A stretch of DNA of 64,000 bases from an uncultured Phascolarctobacterium sp. (GTDB taxonomy: Bacteria > Bacillota > Negativicutes > Acidaminococcales > Acidaminococcaceae). The notes beneath the pieces were generated by a model. That model searched no databases, was not told the DNA's origin, and saw nothing but the letters and a program-made list of their open reading frames with translations. Shown here one piece after another: positions 42,236 through 51,066 of this stretch. The stretch spans positions 48,140 to 112,139 of the forward strand of contig UQZN01000007.1 of assembly GCA_900545535.1 (NCBI GenBank), read 5' to 3'. A program made the translations under genes and the position numbers. How positions within the stretch are numbered: position 1 is the first letter of the stretch; each line of letters opens with the position of its first letter.

Positions 42236-42784
42236 GTGTCTAGAATTGGTAAACAACCAATTACTGTACCCGCTAACGTTACAGTTACTATTGAAAATAA
42301 TCTGGTTACCGTAAAAGGTCCTAAAGGCGAATTATCTCGCCAAATCAATAAAGATATGAAATTGACTCTGGAAAACGGCGTACTGACTGTTGAACGTCCG
42401 AGCGATGAAAAAACTCATCGTTCTATGCACGGTCTCTCCCGTACCCTGATCAACAACATGGTTGTCGGTGTAACCACCGGTTTCAGCAAATCTTTGGAAA
42501 TTGCCGGTGTCGGTTATCGTGCCGCTAAACAAGGCAATAACATCAACTTTACTCTCGGGTTCTCGCATCCGGTAGTAAAAGAGCCGCCTGCAGGTATTAC
42601 TTTTGAAGTTCCTGCTCCTAACAAAATCGTTGTCAGCGGCGCAGACAAAGAAAAAGTCGGCGCAGTTGCAGCTGAAATCCGCACTCTGCGTCCCCCTGAA
42701 CCCTATAAAGGCAAAGGTATTCGTTATGAAGGCGAATATGTACGCCGTAAGATGGGTAAAGCCGGCGCTAAAGGCAAGAAGTAA
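42236..42784 (+). CDS. rplF: 50S ribosomal protein L6
   Basis: L6 lies near the factor-binding site. It has 182 residues, a GTG start after AGGAGGTG, SRIGKQPITVPANVTVTIEN, then GVGYRAAKQGNNINFTLGFS and PEPYKGKGIRYEGEYVRRK. Two similar alpha-beta domains as expected. Confidence 0.98.
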   Translation: MSRIGKQPITVPANVTVTIENNLVTVKGPKGELSRQINKDMKLTLENGVLTVERPSDEKTHRSMHGLSRTLINNMVVGVTTGFSKSLEIAGVGYRAAKQGNNINFTLGFSHPVVKEPPAGITFEVPAPNKIVVSGADKEKVGAVAAEIRTLRPPEPYKGKGIRYEGEYVRRKMGKAGAKGKK

Positions 42785-42809
42785 TTTCTAAAAGAAGGGA
42801 GTGAAACTC

Positions 42810-43172
42810 TTGCTTAACAGAGTTGATAAAAATGAGAAACGTCAAAAACGTCATCTCCGTTCTCGTCAATATATTATCGGTACGGCAGAAAAACCTCGTT
42901 TGAATGTATATCGTTCCTTGTCCAATATTTATGCACAAGTGATTAACGATGTGACAGGCGAAACGATTGTTGCTGCCAGCACTGTTGAGAAAGACTTGAA
43001 GGCTAACTACGGCGGCAACATTGAAGCTGCTAAAGCAGTTGGCAAAGCTATTGCTGAAAAAGCTATGGCTAAAGGCATTAAAGAAGTTGTATTTGATCGT
43101 GGCGGTTACCTGTACACCGGTCGCGTAGCTGCTTTGGCAGACGCGGCTCGTGAAGCTGGACTGCAATTCTAA
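42810..43172 (+). CDS. rplR: 50S ribosomal protein L18
   Basis: L18 carries 5S rRNA with L5. TTG at 42810 is preferred to an in-frame GTG at 42801: GAAGGGAG overlaps the GTG and is 8 bases before the TTG, giving MLNRVDKNEKRQKRHLRSRQ, 120 residues. RLNVYRSLSNIYAQVINDV and FDRGGYLYTGRVAALADAAR are typical. Confidence 0.96.
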   Translation: MLNRVDKNEKRQKRHLRSRQYIIGTAEKPRLNVYRSLSNIYAQVINDVTGETIVAASTVEKDLKANYGGNIEAAKAVGKAIAEKAMAKGIKEVVFDRGGYLYTGRVAALADAAREAGLQF

Positions 43173-43189
43173 TAGAAGGAGGAATAAAA

Positions 43190-43690
43190 GTGGCGAATTT
43201 CGAAAAACAAGAAAGCGACTTAAAAGAGAAAGTCGTATTCATCAACCGCGTTGCAAAGGTTGTTAAAGGCGGACGTCGTTTCTCCTTCTCCGCACTCGTT
43301 GTAGTTGGTGACGAAAACGGTCATGTAGGTATGGGCCTTGGTAAAGCTGCCGAAGTTCCGGAAGCTATCCGTAAAGGCGTTGAAGATGCCAGAAAGAACA
43401 TGATTACTGTTCCTATGGTTGGTACTTCCATTCCTCATGAAATCATTGGTGTGTTCGGCGCAGGCCGCGTGTTCTTGAAACCGGCTGCAGAAGGTACCGG
43501 CGTTATCGCTGGCGGCCCTGTTCGTGCCGTACTTGAATTGGCAGGCGTACGTGATATCTTGACCAAATGTCAAGGTTCTAATAACCCTAACAATGTTGTT
43601 CGTGCAACTTTGGAAGGTTTGAAATCCCTGAAAAGTGCTGAAGCTGTTGCAGCTCTGCGCGGAAAAACCGTACAAGAATTACTTGGCTAA
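43190..43690 (+). CDS. rpsE: 30S ribosomal protein S5
   Basis: S5 is a decoding-fidelity and mRNA-entry protein. It has 166 residues, a GTG start after AAGGAGG, EKVVFINRVAKVVKGGRRFS with the spectinomycin-site loop (VVKGGRRFSF), and GHVGMGLGKAAEVPEAIRKG. Confidence 0.98.
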   Translation: MANFEKQESDLKEKVVFINRVAKVVKGGRRFSFSALVVVGDENGHVGMGLGKAAEVPEAIRKGVEDARKNMITVPMVGTSIPHEIIGVFGAGRVFLKPAAEGTGVIAGGPVRAVLELAGVRDILTKCQGSNNPNNVVRATLEGLKSLKSAEAVAALRGKTVQELLG

Positions 43691-43702
43691 GGAGGTAGCA
43701 TG

Positions 43703-43888
43703 ATGGAACAAGTTAAAATCACGCTGACCCGTAGCTTGATCGGTTACCCGCAGGATCAACGCGCAACCGTAAAGGCTCTGGGCTTAGGAAAAATCAATTC
43801 TACTGTTGTTAAAAACGACACCCCGACTATTCGCGGTATGATTCACAAAGTTGAACATCTTGTGAAAGTTGAAAAAGTTGAAGCTTAA
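43703..43888 (+). CDS. rpmD: 50S ribosomal protein L30
   Basis: 61 residues from the second of two adjacent ATGs (43700 and 43703); AAGGAGG is better spaced to the second. MEQVKITLTRSLIGYPQDQR and MIHKVEHLVKVEKVE match the short bacterial L30. Confidence 0.96.
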   Translation: MEQVKITLTRSLIGYPQDQRATVKALGLGKINSTVVKNDTPTIRGMIHKVEHLVKVEKVEA

Positions 43889-43908
43889 AACAAGGAGGTG
43901 TGCTACAG

Positions 43909-44349
43909 ATGAATTTGCATGAATTATCTCCCGCTCCGGGATCTAAAAGAGCCTCCGTTCGCGTTGGCCGTGGTCTCGGTTCCGGACTTGGTAAAACATC
44001 TGGCAAAGGTCAAAAAGGACAGAAATCCCGCTCCGGCGGTGTAAAGCGTCCTGGTTTTGAAGGTGGTCAAAAGCCTTTGTATCTGCGTTTGCCTAAACGT
44101 GGATTCTATAATAGATTTGGCATGAATTATGTCGAAATCAATGTTGGTAGTCTCAATTGCTTTGAAGACGGTACAGTAGTTGAACCCGTAATGCTGATCG
44201 AACACGGCATGATCAAAAACATTCGTGATGGTGTTCGTATCCTCGGCAACGGTGAGCTTACTAAAAAACTCACAGTTCAAGCTATGGGCTTCAGCAAATC
44301 TGCTGAAGAAAAAATTATTGCTGCCGGCGGAAAAGTAGAGGTGATCTAA
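43909..44349 (+). CDS. rplO: 50S ribosomal protein L15
   Basis: A late-assembly 50S protein. ATG at 43909, about 10 bases after AAGGAGGTG, gives MNLHELSPAPGSKRASVRVG, 146 residues. The glycine-rich extension (SGKGQKGQKSRSGGVKRPGF) threads into 23S rRNA. The secY start follows its stop directly. Confidence 0.97.
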   Translation: MNLHELSPAPGSKRASVRVGRGLGSGLGKTSGKGQKGQKSRSGGVKRPGFEGGQKPLYLRLPKRGFYNRFGMNYVEINVGSLNCFEDGTVVEPVMLIEHGMIKNIRDGVRILGNGELTKKLTVQAMGFSKSAEEKIIAAGGKVEVI

Positions 44350-45606
44350 GTGTTCGCAGCCCTCGCTAATATTTTCAGAATTACGGAACTCAGGCAAAAA
44401 GTTGTATTTACTCTCGCCATGTTCATCGTTTTTCGGGCTGGAACACATATCCCTGTTCCTGGCGTTAACGTAGCCATGATCGAGCAGCTCTTCCAAAGCG
44501 GTAATTTGTTTGGCCTGCTTGATATGTTCTCCGGCGGCGCCTTGAGCAAATTCTCAATTTTTGCTATGAGTATTACTCCATATATCAATGCGTCCATTAT
44601 CCTTCAATTATTAAAGGTCGTTGTTCCTACTTTGGAGCAATGGTCTAAAGAAGGTGTGGAAGGTCAGAAAAAGGTTACTCAGCTGACCCGCGGCGGTACA
44701 GTTCTGCTTGGTTTTATCCAGGCTTTAGGTATGGCTTACGGCCTGAGATCGGCAATCAATAACCCCGGGATCATGTCGATTCTGTTGATTGCGATCAGTT
44801 TAACTGCTGGTACGGTATTTTTGATGTGGATCGGTGAACAGATCACTTCTAAAGGTATCGGCAACGGTATCTCACTGATCATCTTCGCTGGTATCGTTTC
44901 CAGACTTCCTGATGGAATGCATGTTATTTTCCAATATCTGCAAGCCGGCACGGTTAACATTCTGAACGTGATTTTGTTCGCGGTGATTGCTTTGGCGATG
45001 ATTGTCTTTGTTGTAGCGATCTCTCAAGGTATTCGCAAAATCCCGGTTCAATATGCAAAACGTGTTGTTGGCCGTAAAATGTATGGTGGTCATACCAGCT
45101 ACATTCCTTTAAAGGTCAACCAGGCAGGCGTAATTCCGATCATCTTTGCATCCTCCGTGCTGATGTTTCCGGTTACGATTGGCCAGTTTGTAGACATTCC
45201 CTGGGTAAAAACTGTTGCAGGCTGGTTTGCATGGGGTACTCCTCTTCAAACTACTTTGTATGTATTGATGATCTTATTCTTCACTTACTTCTATACCGCT
45301 GTAAGCGTGAATATAGCTGAAATGTCGGATAATATCAAAAAATATGGCGGTTTTATTCCCGGACTGCGTCCTGGCAAACCGACAACTGATTACTTGGATA
45401 AAATCATGTCCAGAATCACTCTGGCTGGCGCTATCTTTCTTGCATTGATTGCCCTGATGCCGAATGTTGTTGGTTGGATCACCGGTATAGAGGGTATCTA
45501 TTTCGGTGGTACGGCCCTTTTGATCGTAGTCGGTGTTGCATTGGATACGATGAAACAGGTAGAGTCTTTGGTTTTGATGCGTCATTACCAGGGCTTTATG
45601 AAATAG
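44350..45606 (+). CDS. secY: Preprotein translocase subunit SecY
   Basis: SecY is the inner-membrane protein-conducting channel. It has 418 residues with ten hydrophobic spans. A GTG start follows directly after the rplO stop, with GAGGTGATC as ribosome site. FRAGTHIPVPGVN, the plug region GGALSKFSIFAMSITPYINA, the cytoplasmic ISQGIRKIPVQYAKRVVGRK and GFIPGLRPGKPT are hallmarks. The envelope proteins encoded in this window would depend on it. Confidence 0.98.
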   Translation: MFAALANIFRITELRQKVVFTLAMFIVFRAGTHIPVPGVNVAMIEQLFQSGNLFGLLDMFSGGALSKFSIFAMSITPYINASIILQLLKVVVPTLEQWSKEGVEGQKKVTQLTRGGTVLLGFIQALGMAYGLRSAINNPGIMSILLIAISLTAGTVFLMWIGEQITSKGIGNGISLIIFAGIVSRLPDGMHVIFQYLQAGTVNILNVILFAVIALAMIVFVVAISQGIRKIPVQYAKRVVGRKMYGGHTSYIPLKVNQAGVIPIIFASSVLMFPVTIGQFVDIPWVKTVAGWFAWGTPLQTTLYVLMILFFTYFYTAVSVNIAEMSDNIKKYGGFIPGLRPGKPTTDYLDKIMSRITLAGAIFLALIALMPNVVGWITGIEGIYFGGTALLIVVGVALDTMKQVESLVLMRHYQGFMK

Positions 45607-45619
45607 GAGGAAGATTAGA

Positions 45620-46270
45620 ATGTTTATTCTTTTGATGGGACCTCCGGGTGCCGGCAAAGGCACTCAAGCAGAAAAACTCATTGCTGAATACAAAATTCCG
45701 CATATCTCCACTGGTGATATGTTCCGTGCCGCTGTTAAGCAGGGTACAGAATTAGGTAAAGAAGCAAAAAGATACATGGACGCCGGCGGCCTCGTGCCCG
45801 ACGTCGTTACCATCGGTATCGTTCGCGAAGGCTTAGCCAAACCCGAATGTGCCAATGGCTTTATCCTGGATGGATTTCCAAGAACCGAAGAGCAGGCTGT
45901 TGCCCTCGACGGCATTTTAACTGATCTGGGCATTAAATTGACCGGTGTGGTTAATATCGTAGTTCCTGACGCTGAGCTTGTAGGCAGGGTTACCGGCAGA
46001 CGTATCTGCAAGGCCTGCGGCGCTACATATCATGTAGAATACAATCCCAGTAAGGTGGAAGGTATGTGCGATAAATGCGGCGGCGCGTTGTACCAACGTG
46101 ACGACGATAAAGAAGAAACTGTAAAAAATCGTTTGCAGGCATATCATTCGCAAACGGAACCGTTGATCGAGTACTACAAAAAACAAGGCGTATATCATGA
46201 AATCGATGGCCTGCAGGAAATCGGCAAAGTTTACGCTGATGTTAAAGCTAGTCTCGGGGCGCTGAAGTAA
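45620..46270 (+). CDS. adk: Adenylate kinase, zinc-lid form
   Basis: Adenylate kinase interconverts ATP, ADP and AMP. It has 216 residues, with P-loop GPPGAGKGTQAEKL, ISTGDMFRAA and LDGFPRTEEQA. The long lid carries Cys130, Cys133, Cys150 and Cys153, a structural zinc site usual in Gram-positive enzymes. In many Firmicutes map follows; here infA follows directly. Confidence 0.98.
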   Translation: MFILLMGPPGAGKGTQAEKLIAEYKIPHISTGDMFRAAVKQGTELGKEAKRYMDAGGLVPDVVTIGIVREGLAKPECANGFILDGFPRTEEQAVALDGILTDLGIKLTGVVNIVVPDAELVGRVTGRRICKACGATYHVEYNPSKVEGMCDKCGGALYQRDDDKEETVKNRLQAYHSQTEPLIEYYKKQGVYHEIDGLQEIGKVYADVKASLGALK

Positions 46271-46284
46271 GGAGGTAAAACGCT

Positions 46285-46503
46285 GTGTCCAAACAAGACG
46301 TAATTGAAGTTGAAGGCACAATCTTAGAATCCCTACCGAACGCCATGTTCCAAGTTAAATTGGAAAACGGTCATGTGATTCTGGCACACATATCCGGTAA
46401 GATACGTATGAACTTCATCAAAATTTTGCCTGGCGATAGGGTTACTGTCGAGCTTACTCCGTACGATTTAAGTCGTGGAAGAATTACTTATCGGTTCAAA
46501 TAA
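46285..46503 (+). CDS. infA: Translation initiation factor IF-1
   Basis: 72 residues with the OB fold of IF-1: VIEVEGTILESLPNAMFQVK, ISGKIRMNFIKILPGDRVTV and ELTPYDLSRGRITYRFK. The start is GTG after AAGGAGG. It fills the ribosomal A site during initiation. Confidence 0.98.
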   Translation: MSKQDVIEVEGTILESLPNAMFQVKLENGHVILAHISGKIRMNFIKILPGDRVTVELTPYDLSRGRITYRFK

Positions 46504-46532
46504 CCAAAGACAGGCAAGAGGAGGTTTAAAAT

Positions 46533-46646
46533 ATGAAAGTCAGACCGTCTGTTAAACCAATATGTGAAAAATGCAAAGTCATTAAACGCAAAGGCCATGT
46601 AATGGTAATTTGCGAAAACCCGAAACATAAACAAAAACAAGGCTAA
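46533..46646 (+). CDS. rpmJ: 50S ribosomal protein L36
   Basis: A 37-residue protein, MKVRPSVKPICEKCKVIKRK onward, ending HKQKQG. Cys11, Cys14, Cys27 and His32 form the zinc knuckle. GAGGAGG precedes the ATG. It sits between infA and rpsM as in most Firmicutes. Confidence 0.97.
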   Translation: MKVRPSVKPICEKCKVIKRKGHVMVICENPKHKQKQG

Positions 46647-46664
46647 GAAGGAGGTGCAGCGTTA

Positions 46665-47033
46665 ATGGCACGTATTGCTGGTGTCGATTTACCTAGAGAC
46701 AAACGTATTGAATACGCACTGCCGTACATTTATGGCATCGGTCTTACCCTGTCTCGTGAGATCCTGAGCAAAACCGGTATCAATCCTGATACCCGCGTTC
46801 GCGATCTGACAGAGGAAGAAGTTGCAAAACTTCGTGAAACTATCGATGGTGATTATAAAGTAGAAGGTGACCTCCGCCGTGAGGAATCCCTCAATATAAA
46901 ACGCCTGATTGAAATTGGTAGCTATCGCGGCCGCAGACATCGTATGGGCTTGCCCGTTCGTGGTCAAAATACCAAAAACAATGCTCGTACTCGCAAAGGT
47001 CCGAAACGTACTATTGCAGGTAAGAAGAAATAA
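46665..47033 (+). CDS. rpsM: 30S ribosomal protein S13
   Basis: S13 is a head protein contacting the P-site tRNA and the 50S. It has 122 residues, starting MARIAGVDLPRDKRIEYALP, with RGRRHRMGLPVRGQNTKNNA and a basic tail. AAGGAGGTG precedes the ATG. Confidence 0.98.
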   Translation: MARIAGVDLPRDKRIEYALPYIYGIGLTLSREILSKTGINPDTRVRDLTEEEVAKLRETIDGDYKVEGDLRREESLNIKRLIEIGSYRGRRHRMGLPVRGQNTKNNARTRKGPKRTIAGKKK

Positions 47034-47055
47034 TCAGTGAGGGAGGGATAAACGA

Positions 47056-47448
47056 GTGGCTGGTAAAAAAGTTGTTCGCAACAAAAAGAAAGTAAGTAAA
47101 AATATCGAAAGTGGCGTAGCTCATATTCGTTCCACTTTCAATAATACTATCGTTACTATTGCCGATCTGAACGGCAATGTACTCAGCTGGGCATCTGCCG
47201 GCGGCTTAGGCTTCCGCGGTTCCCGTAAAAGCACTCCGTTTGCTGCTCAAATGGCTGCTGAAGAAGCAACCAAGGCTGCAATGGAACATGGCTTGAAACA
47301 AGTTGAAGTATTCGTTAAAGGCCCCGGCGCTGGTCGTGAAGCAGCTATTCGTGCTCTTCAGGCTGCAGGTCTCGAAGTTAACTCCATTAAAGACGTTACT
47401 CCGATTCCTCACAACGGCTGCCGCCCGCCGAAACGCAGAAGAGTTTAA
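47056..47448 (+). CDS. rpsK: 30S ribosomal protein S11
   Basis: S11 is a platform protein near the E site. It has 130 residues, a GTG start after GGGAGGG, NIESGVAHIRSTFNNTIVTI, SAGGLGFRGSRKSTPFAAQM and the C-terminal DVTPIPHNGCRPPKRRRV. Confidence 0.98.
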   Translation: MAGKKVVRNKKKVSKNIESGVAHIRSTFNNTIVTIADLNGNVLSWASAGGLGFRGSRKSTPFAAQMAAEEATKAAMEHGLKQVEVFVKGPGAGREAAIRALQAAGLEVNSIKDVTPIPHNGCRPPKRRRV

Positions 47449-47471
47449 TTTATTGGAGGTGTACCCGCTAA

Positions 47472-48098
47472 ATGGCAAGATATACTGAGGCTGTATGCCG
47501 TCAATGCCGTCGCGAAGGCGCAAAACTGTTCCTCAAAGGTGACAGATGCTACAGCGACAAATGCGCTTTTGCTGTTCGCTCCTATGCTCCTGGTCAGCAT
47601 GGTCAAGCACGCAAAAAAGTATCTGAGTACGGTATTCAGTTACGTGAAAAACAAAAAGCACGCCGTATTTACGGTATGTTAGAACGTCAATTCCATAATA
47701 CCTTCGTTAAAGCCGAAAAACAAAAAGGTATTACAGGTGAAAACCTGCTCGTTCTTCTGGAAAGAAGAATGGACAATGTAGTTTACCGTCTTGGCCTGGC
47801 TGATAGCCGCAGCCAAGCTCGTCAACTGGTAACTCATGGTCATATCGCTGTTAACGGCAAACGTCTTGATATCGCTTCCGCTTTAGTAAAAGCCGGTGAC
47901 GTTATCAGCGTTATGGAAAACAGCCGTGGTAAAGAATACTTCAAAGGTATGGCTGAAACCCTGGCTTCTAAAACTACTCCTGCCTGGCTCGTTCTCGATG
48001 CACAAGGCTTGAGTGGTAAAGTTGATCGTTTCCCGACCCGTGAGGAAATCGATGTTCCTATCGAAGAACATCTCATTGTTGAGTTGTACTCTAAATAA
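47472..48098 (+). CDS. rpsD: 30S ribosomal protein S4, four-cysteine form
   Basis: S4 starts 30S assembly and in many bacteria is a repressor of its own operon. It has 208 residues, with Cys9, Cys12, Cys26 and Cys31 forming the zinc site of the C+ type. The S4 RNA-binding domain (RMDNVVYRLGLADSRSQARQ) lies at about 95-160. GGAGGTG precedes the ATG. Confidence 0.98.
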   Translation: MARYTEAVCRQCRREGAKLFLKGDRCYSDKCAFAVRSYAPGQHGQARKKVSEYGIQLREKQKARRIYGMLERQFHNTFVKAEKQKGITGENLLVLLERRMDNVVYRLGLADSRSQARQLVTHGHIAVNGKRLDIASALVKAGDVISVMENSRGKEYFKGMAETLASKTTPAWLVLDAQGLSGKVDRFPTREEIDVPIEEHLIVELYSK

Positions 48099-48127
48099 TT
48101 AGTTGAACATCTGCCACCCAACATTAG

Positions 48128-48146
48128 GCGTATTGTGGTAATACGC
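48128..48146 (+). promoter_or_regulatory. Hairpin in the rpsD-rpoA gap
   Basis: GCGTATT (48128-48134) pairs with AATACGC (48140-48146) in the 68-base gap. No T run follows, so it is more likely an RNA-processing, stability or translational-control element for rpoA than a terminator. Confidence 0.4.
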
Positions 48147-48166
48147 ACGAGAAGGAGGCTTTCCGC

Positions 48167-49135
48167 ATGATCGAAATAGAAAAACCTAAAATGGTCACCG
48201 CTGAGATCAGCGATGACGGCCGCTACGGCAAATTTGTATGGGAACCGTTGGAAAGAGGCTATGGTATTACGCTGGGCAACAGCCTGCGCAGAGTACTGCT
48301 TTCTTCCCTGCCCGGTGCTGCAGTTACAGCTGTTAAAATTGACGGCGTGCTGCATGAATTCTCTACAATTCCAGGCGTAAGAGAAGATGTTGCGGATATC
48401 ATCCTCAACATCAAGGCTCTTTGCCTTAAAGTAAGCAGTGATGAACCGAAAACTTTACGTATCGAATGCAGCGGCGAGCAAGAAGTTACCGCAGCAGACA
48501 TCCTTGTTGATGCCGACGTAGAGATTTTGAATCCTGATCTGCATATTGCTACCTTGGACAAAGATGCGAAACTCGATATGGAGATTTCCATCGACAAGGG
48601 GCTGGGCTATGTTCCTGCTGATAAGAACAAACGCCCGGATCAACCGATTGGTATGATTCCTGTGGATTCCATTTATTCTCCGATCACGAGAGTAAAATTT
48701 GGTGTTACCGATACTCGTGTTGGTAATGTTACCAATTATGACAAGCTGACTTTAGAAGTTTGGACTGACGGCAGCGTTGAGCCAGATGAAGCAATCAGCA
48801 TGGCATCCAGCATCATGATTGATTACCTGAAGTTGTTCCAAACCGGTACCGCTGCTTCCAGCAGTATGGTCACCGTAGTTGGCAGTACTGAGACCGCTCC
48901 GGTCGAAGAACCTGTCCAAGCAGGTCCTGGTTCCGTTTCCATTGACGATCTTGATTTGTCCGTACGTTCCAACAACTGCTTGAGACGTGCCGGCATCAAT
49001 ACCGTTGATGAACTGGTTCAAAAGACCGAAGAAGACATGATGAAAGTACGTAACTTAGGTCGTAAATCCCTCGATGAGGTTAAGAAGAAATTAGCCGATT
49101 TGGGACTGGCTTTACGCAATAGTGACGAAGAATAA
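48167..49135 (+). CDS. rpoA: DNA-directed RNA polymerase subunit alpha
   Basis: 322 residues. The N-terminal dimer domain has YGKFVWEPLERGYGITLGNS and LRRVLLSSLPGAAV. A flexible linker at about 235-255 leads to the C-terminal DNA-binding domain (DDLDLSVRSNNCLRRAGINT) with LGRKSLDEVKKKLADLGL. GAAGGAGG precedes the ATG. Confidence 0.98.
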   Translation: MIEIEKPKMVTAEISDDGRYGKFVWEPLERGYGITLGNSLRRVLLSSLPGAAVTAVKIDGVLHEFSTIPGVREDVADIILNIKALCLKVSSDEPKTLRIECSGEQEVTAADILVDADVEILNPDLHIATLDKDAKLDMEISIDKGLGYVPADKNKRPDQPIGMIPVDSIYSPITRVKFGVTDTRVGNVTNYDKLTLEVWTDGSVEPDEAISMASSIMIDYLKLFQTGTAASSSMVTVVGSTETAPVEEPVQAGPGSVSIDDLDLSVRSNNCLRRAGINTVDELVQKTEEDMMKVRNLGRKSLDEVKKKLADLGLALRNSDEE

Positions 49136-49153
49136 GAAGGGGGTCGGAAACGA

Positions 49154-49492
49154 ATGGCATACAGAAAACTGGGCCGTAATTCCAGCAACCGTAAAGCTTT
49201 GTTTCGCAGCATTTTGAGCTCCTTCATCAAACACGAGAGAATTGAAACTACTGTGACTAAAGCTAAGGAAGTCAGCAGCCATGTAGCCAAATTAATTACT
49301 TTGGCTAAACAAGGCGACTTGCATGCCCGTCGTCAGGTTCTTGCAGTTCTCGTCGATGAAGAAGCTACCAGAAAGCTTTTTGATGAAATCGCTCCGAAAT
49401 ATGCAGAAAGACAAGGCGGCTTTACTCGTATTTACAGAGTAGGTCCTCGTCGCGGTGACGCTGCTGAAATGGCAATTATCGAGCTTGTTTAA
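49154..49492 (+). CDS. rplQ: 50S ribosomal protein L17
   Basis: L17 is near the tunnel exit. It has 112 residues, with AYRKLGRNSSNRKALFRSIL, ERIETTVTKAKEVSSHVAKL and RIYRVGPRRGDAAEMAIIEL. Last gene of the alpha operon, closed by a strong terminator. Confidence 0.98.
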   Translation: MAYRKLGRNSSNRKALFRSILSSFIKHERIETTVTKAKEVSSHVAKLITLAKQGDLHARRQVLAVLVDEEATRKLFDEIAPKYAERQGGFTRIYRVGPRRGDAAEMAIIELV

Positions 49493-49501
49493 AATAAGCA
49501 T

Positions 49502-49535
49502 AAAAAACCGGGAACTTTTGTTCCCGGTTTTTTTA
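49502..49535 (+). terminator. Terminator of the ribosomal protein gene cluster
   Basis: AAAAAACCGGGAAC (49502-49515) pairs with GTTCCCGGTTTTTT (49520-49533) around TTTT; a textbook intrinsic terminator. Confidence 0.96.
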
Positions 49536-49586
49536 TTATTGTTAGCGCGTAATTCTTAATGGGACACAGTTAATTCACAAGTGGCA

Positions 49587-49617
49587 TTAGCGGTACAGGA
49601 TAAAAAAGTTGTATAAT
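49587..49617 (+). promoter_or_regulatory. Weak promoter candidate for the MATE gene
   Basis: TATAAT at 49612-49617 has only a poor TTAGCG at 49587-49592 with a long 19-base spacer. It may need an activator. Confidence 0.4.
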
Positions 49618-49656
49618 ATTTATATAAGAATTATATAGATATGTGAGGAATAATTT

Positions 49657-51036
49657 ATGCGAGTTAATGAAGATAATCCATTGGGCAGCGAAAAAATAGT
49701 CAGGCTGCTGCATGACTTTGCTTTGCCCAGCATTATAGCGATGTTAGTAGGAGCTTTATATAATATTGTCGATCAGTTTTTTATAGGGCGCAGTGTAGGT
49801 ATGTATGGGAATGCGGCGACTAATGTCGCATTGCCTCTGACTACTGTTTGTACGGCACTGGGGCTGCTTTTTGGCGTTGGCGGTGCGTCGAATTTCAATT
49901 TGAAAATGGGCGCAGGCAAACGCGAGGAAGCGGCCAAATATATTGGCAATTCCATAACCCTGCTTGTAGGCAGTGGGGTGGGACTGGCGGTGTTTGTTTT
50001 AGTGTTTTTAAAACCGCTGATGATTGCTTTTGGCGCAACGGATATAGTTTTAAAATATGCGCTTATTTTTGCCGGGATCAATTGTCTGGGGTTTCCTTTT
50101 TTGATTTTAGGAACAGGAGGCAGCACACTGGTCCGTGCTGACGGCAGTCCAAAATATTCAATGACCTGTATGCTGACCGGTGCTTTTATCAATCTGATCC
50201 TGAATCCGTTATTTGTCTTTGTCATGGGCTGGGGCATTGCCGGCTCAGCCTCTGCTACTGTTATCGGACAGGTTATTTCCGGACTGATGGTAGCTGGCTA
50301 TCTGCGAAAATTTAAAACAGTGCCGCTTGGTAAAAGTGATTTGCTGTTAACATGGCAGCGTTCCAAAATGATATCGGCATTGGGAGCTGCCAGCTGTTTT
50401 AATCAATTTGCGATTATGGTCGTGCAGATAACCCTGAATAATACACTGACTCATTATGGTGCAGATTCGATATACGGCAGTGAGATACCTTTGGCCTGTT
50501 CAGGGATCATTACCAAGGTAAATATGATCTATTTCTCGATCATCATTGGCTTGTCACAAGGCTTGCAGCCGATAGTCAGCTTTAACTACGGTGCAAAAAA
50601 ATACGGGCGCGTCATCGAAGCTTACCGTTTGACATTGCTGATAGGTACAGTAGTGTCTGTGATTGCTTTTGCCTGTTTCCAGCTTTTCCCGCGGCAGATC
50701 ATTGGTTTTTTCGGCGAAGGTTCAGAAGCTTATTATCAGTTTGCGGAGGAATATTTCCGCATTTATCTGTTTTTTACCTTTTTAGATTGTATCCAGCCGA
50801 TTTCTTCTAATTTCTTTACCTCTATCGGCAAAGCGACTAAAGGCATTATCCTTTCTTTGACCAGGCAGATTATTTTTCTGCTGCCGCTGATCGTCATTCT
50901 GCCGTTGTTCTGGGGTATCAATGGCGTTATGTACGCAGGTATGACGGCTGATTTTGCGGCTGCTGTTCTGGCCACCTATTTAGGCTGGCGGGAGGTGCGG
51001 TTGATGCGCAGCTGGATGGAGGCTGGGAAACAGTAA
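49657..51036 (+). CDS. MATE family efflux transporter
   Basis: An inner-membrane cation-coupled exporter of 459 residues with about twelve hydrophobic spans in two similar halves. The N-terminal pattern MLVGALYNIVDQFFIGR and NVALPLTTVCTALGLLFGVG, and the second-half GLSQGLQPIVSFNYGAK, are typical of the DinF/MepA-like branch. Substrates cannot be told. TGAGGA precedes the ATG. It lies between rplQ and the energy-coupling factor genes, which are adjacent in most Firmicutes. Confidence 0.93.
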   Translation: MRVNEDNPLGSEKIVRLLHDFALPSIIAMLVGALYNIVDQFFIGRSVGMYGNAATNVALPLTTVCTALGLLFGVGGASNFNLKMGAGKREEAAKYIGNSITLLVGSGVGLAVFVLVFLKPLMIAFGATDIVLKYALIFAGINCLGFPFLILGTGGSTLVRADGSPKYSMTCMLTGAFINLILNPLFVFVMGWGIAGSASATVIGQVISGLMVAGYLRKFKTVPLGKSDLLLTWQRSKMISALGAASCFNQFAIMVVQITLNNTLTHYGADSIYGSEIPLACSGIITKVNMIYFSIIIGLSQGLQPIVSFNYGAKKYGRVIEAYRLTLLIGTVVSVIAFACFQLFPRQIIGFFGEGSEAYYQFAEEYFRIYLFFTFLDCIQPISSNFFTSIGKATKGIILSLTRQIIFLLPLIVILPLFWGINGVMYAGMTADFAAAVLATYLGWREVRLMRSWMEAGKQ

Positions 51037-51066
51037 GAACTTTGTCAGAAAGCGGGAGGTTTTGAG

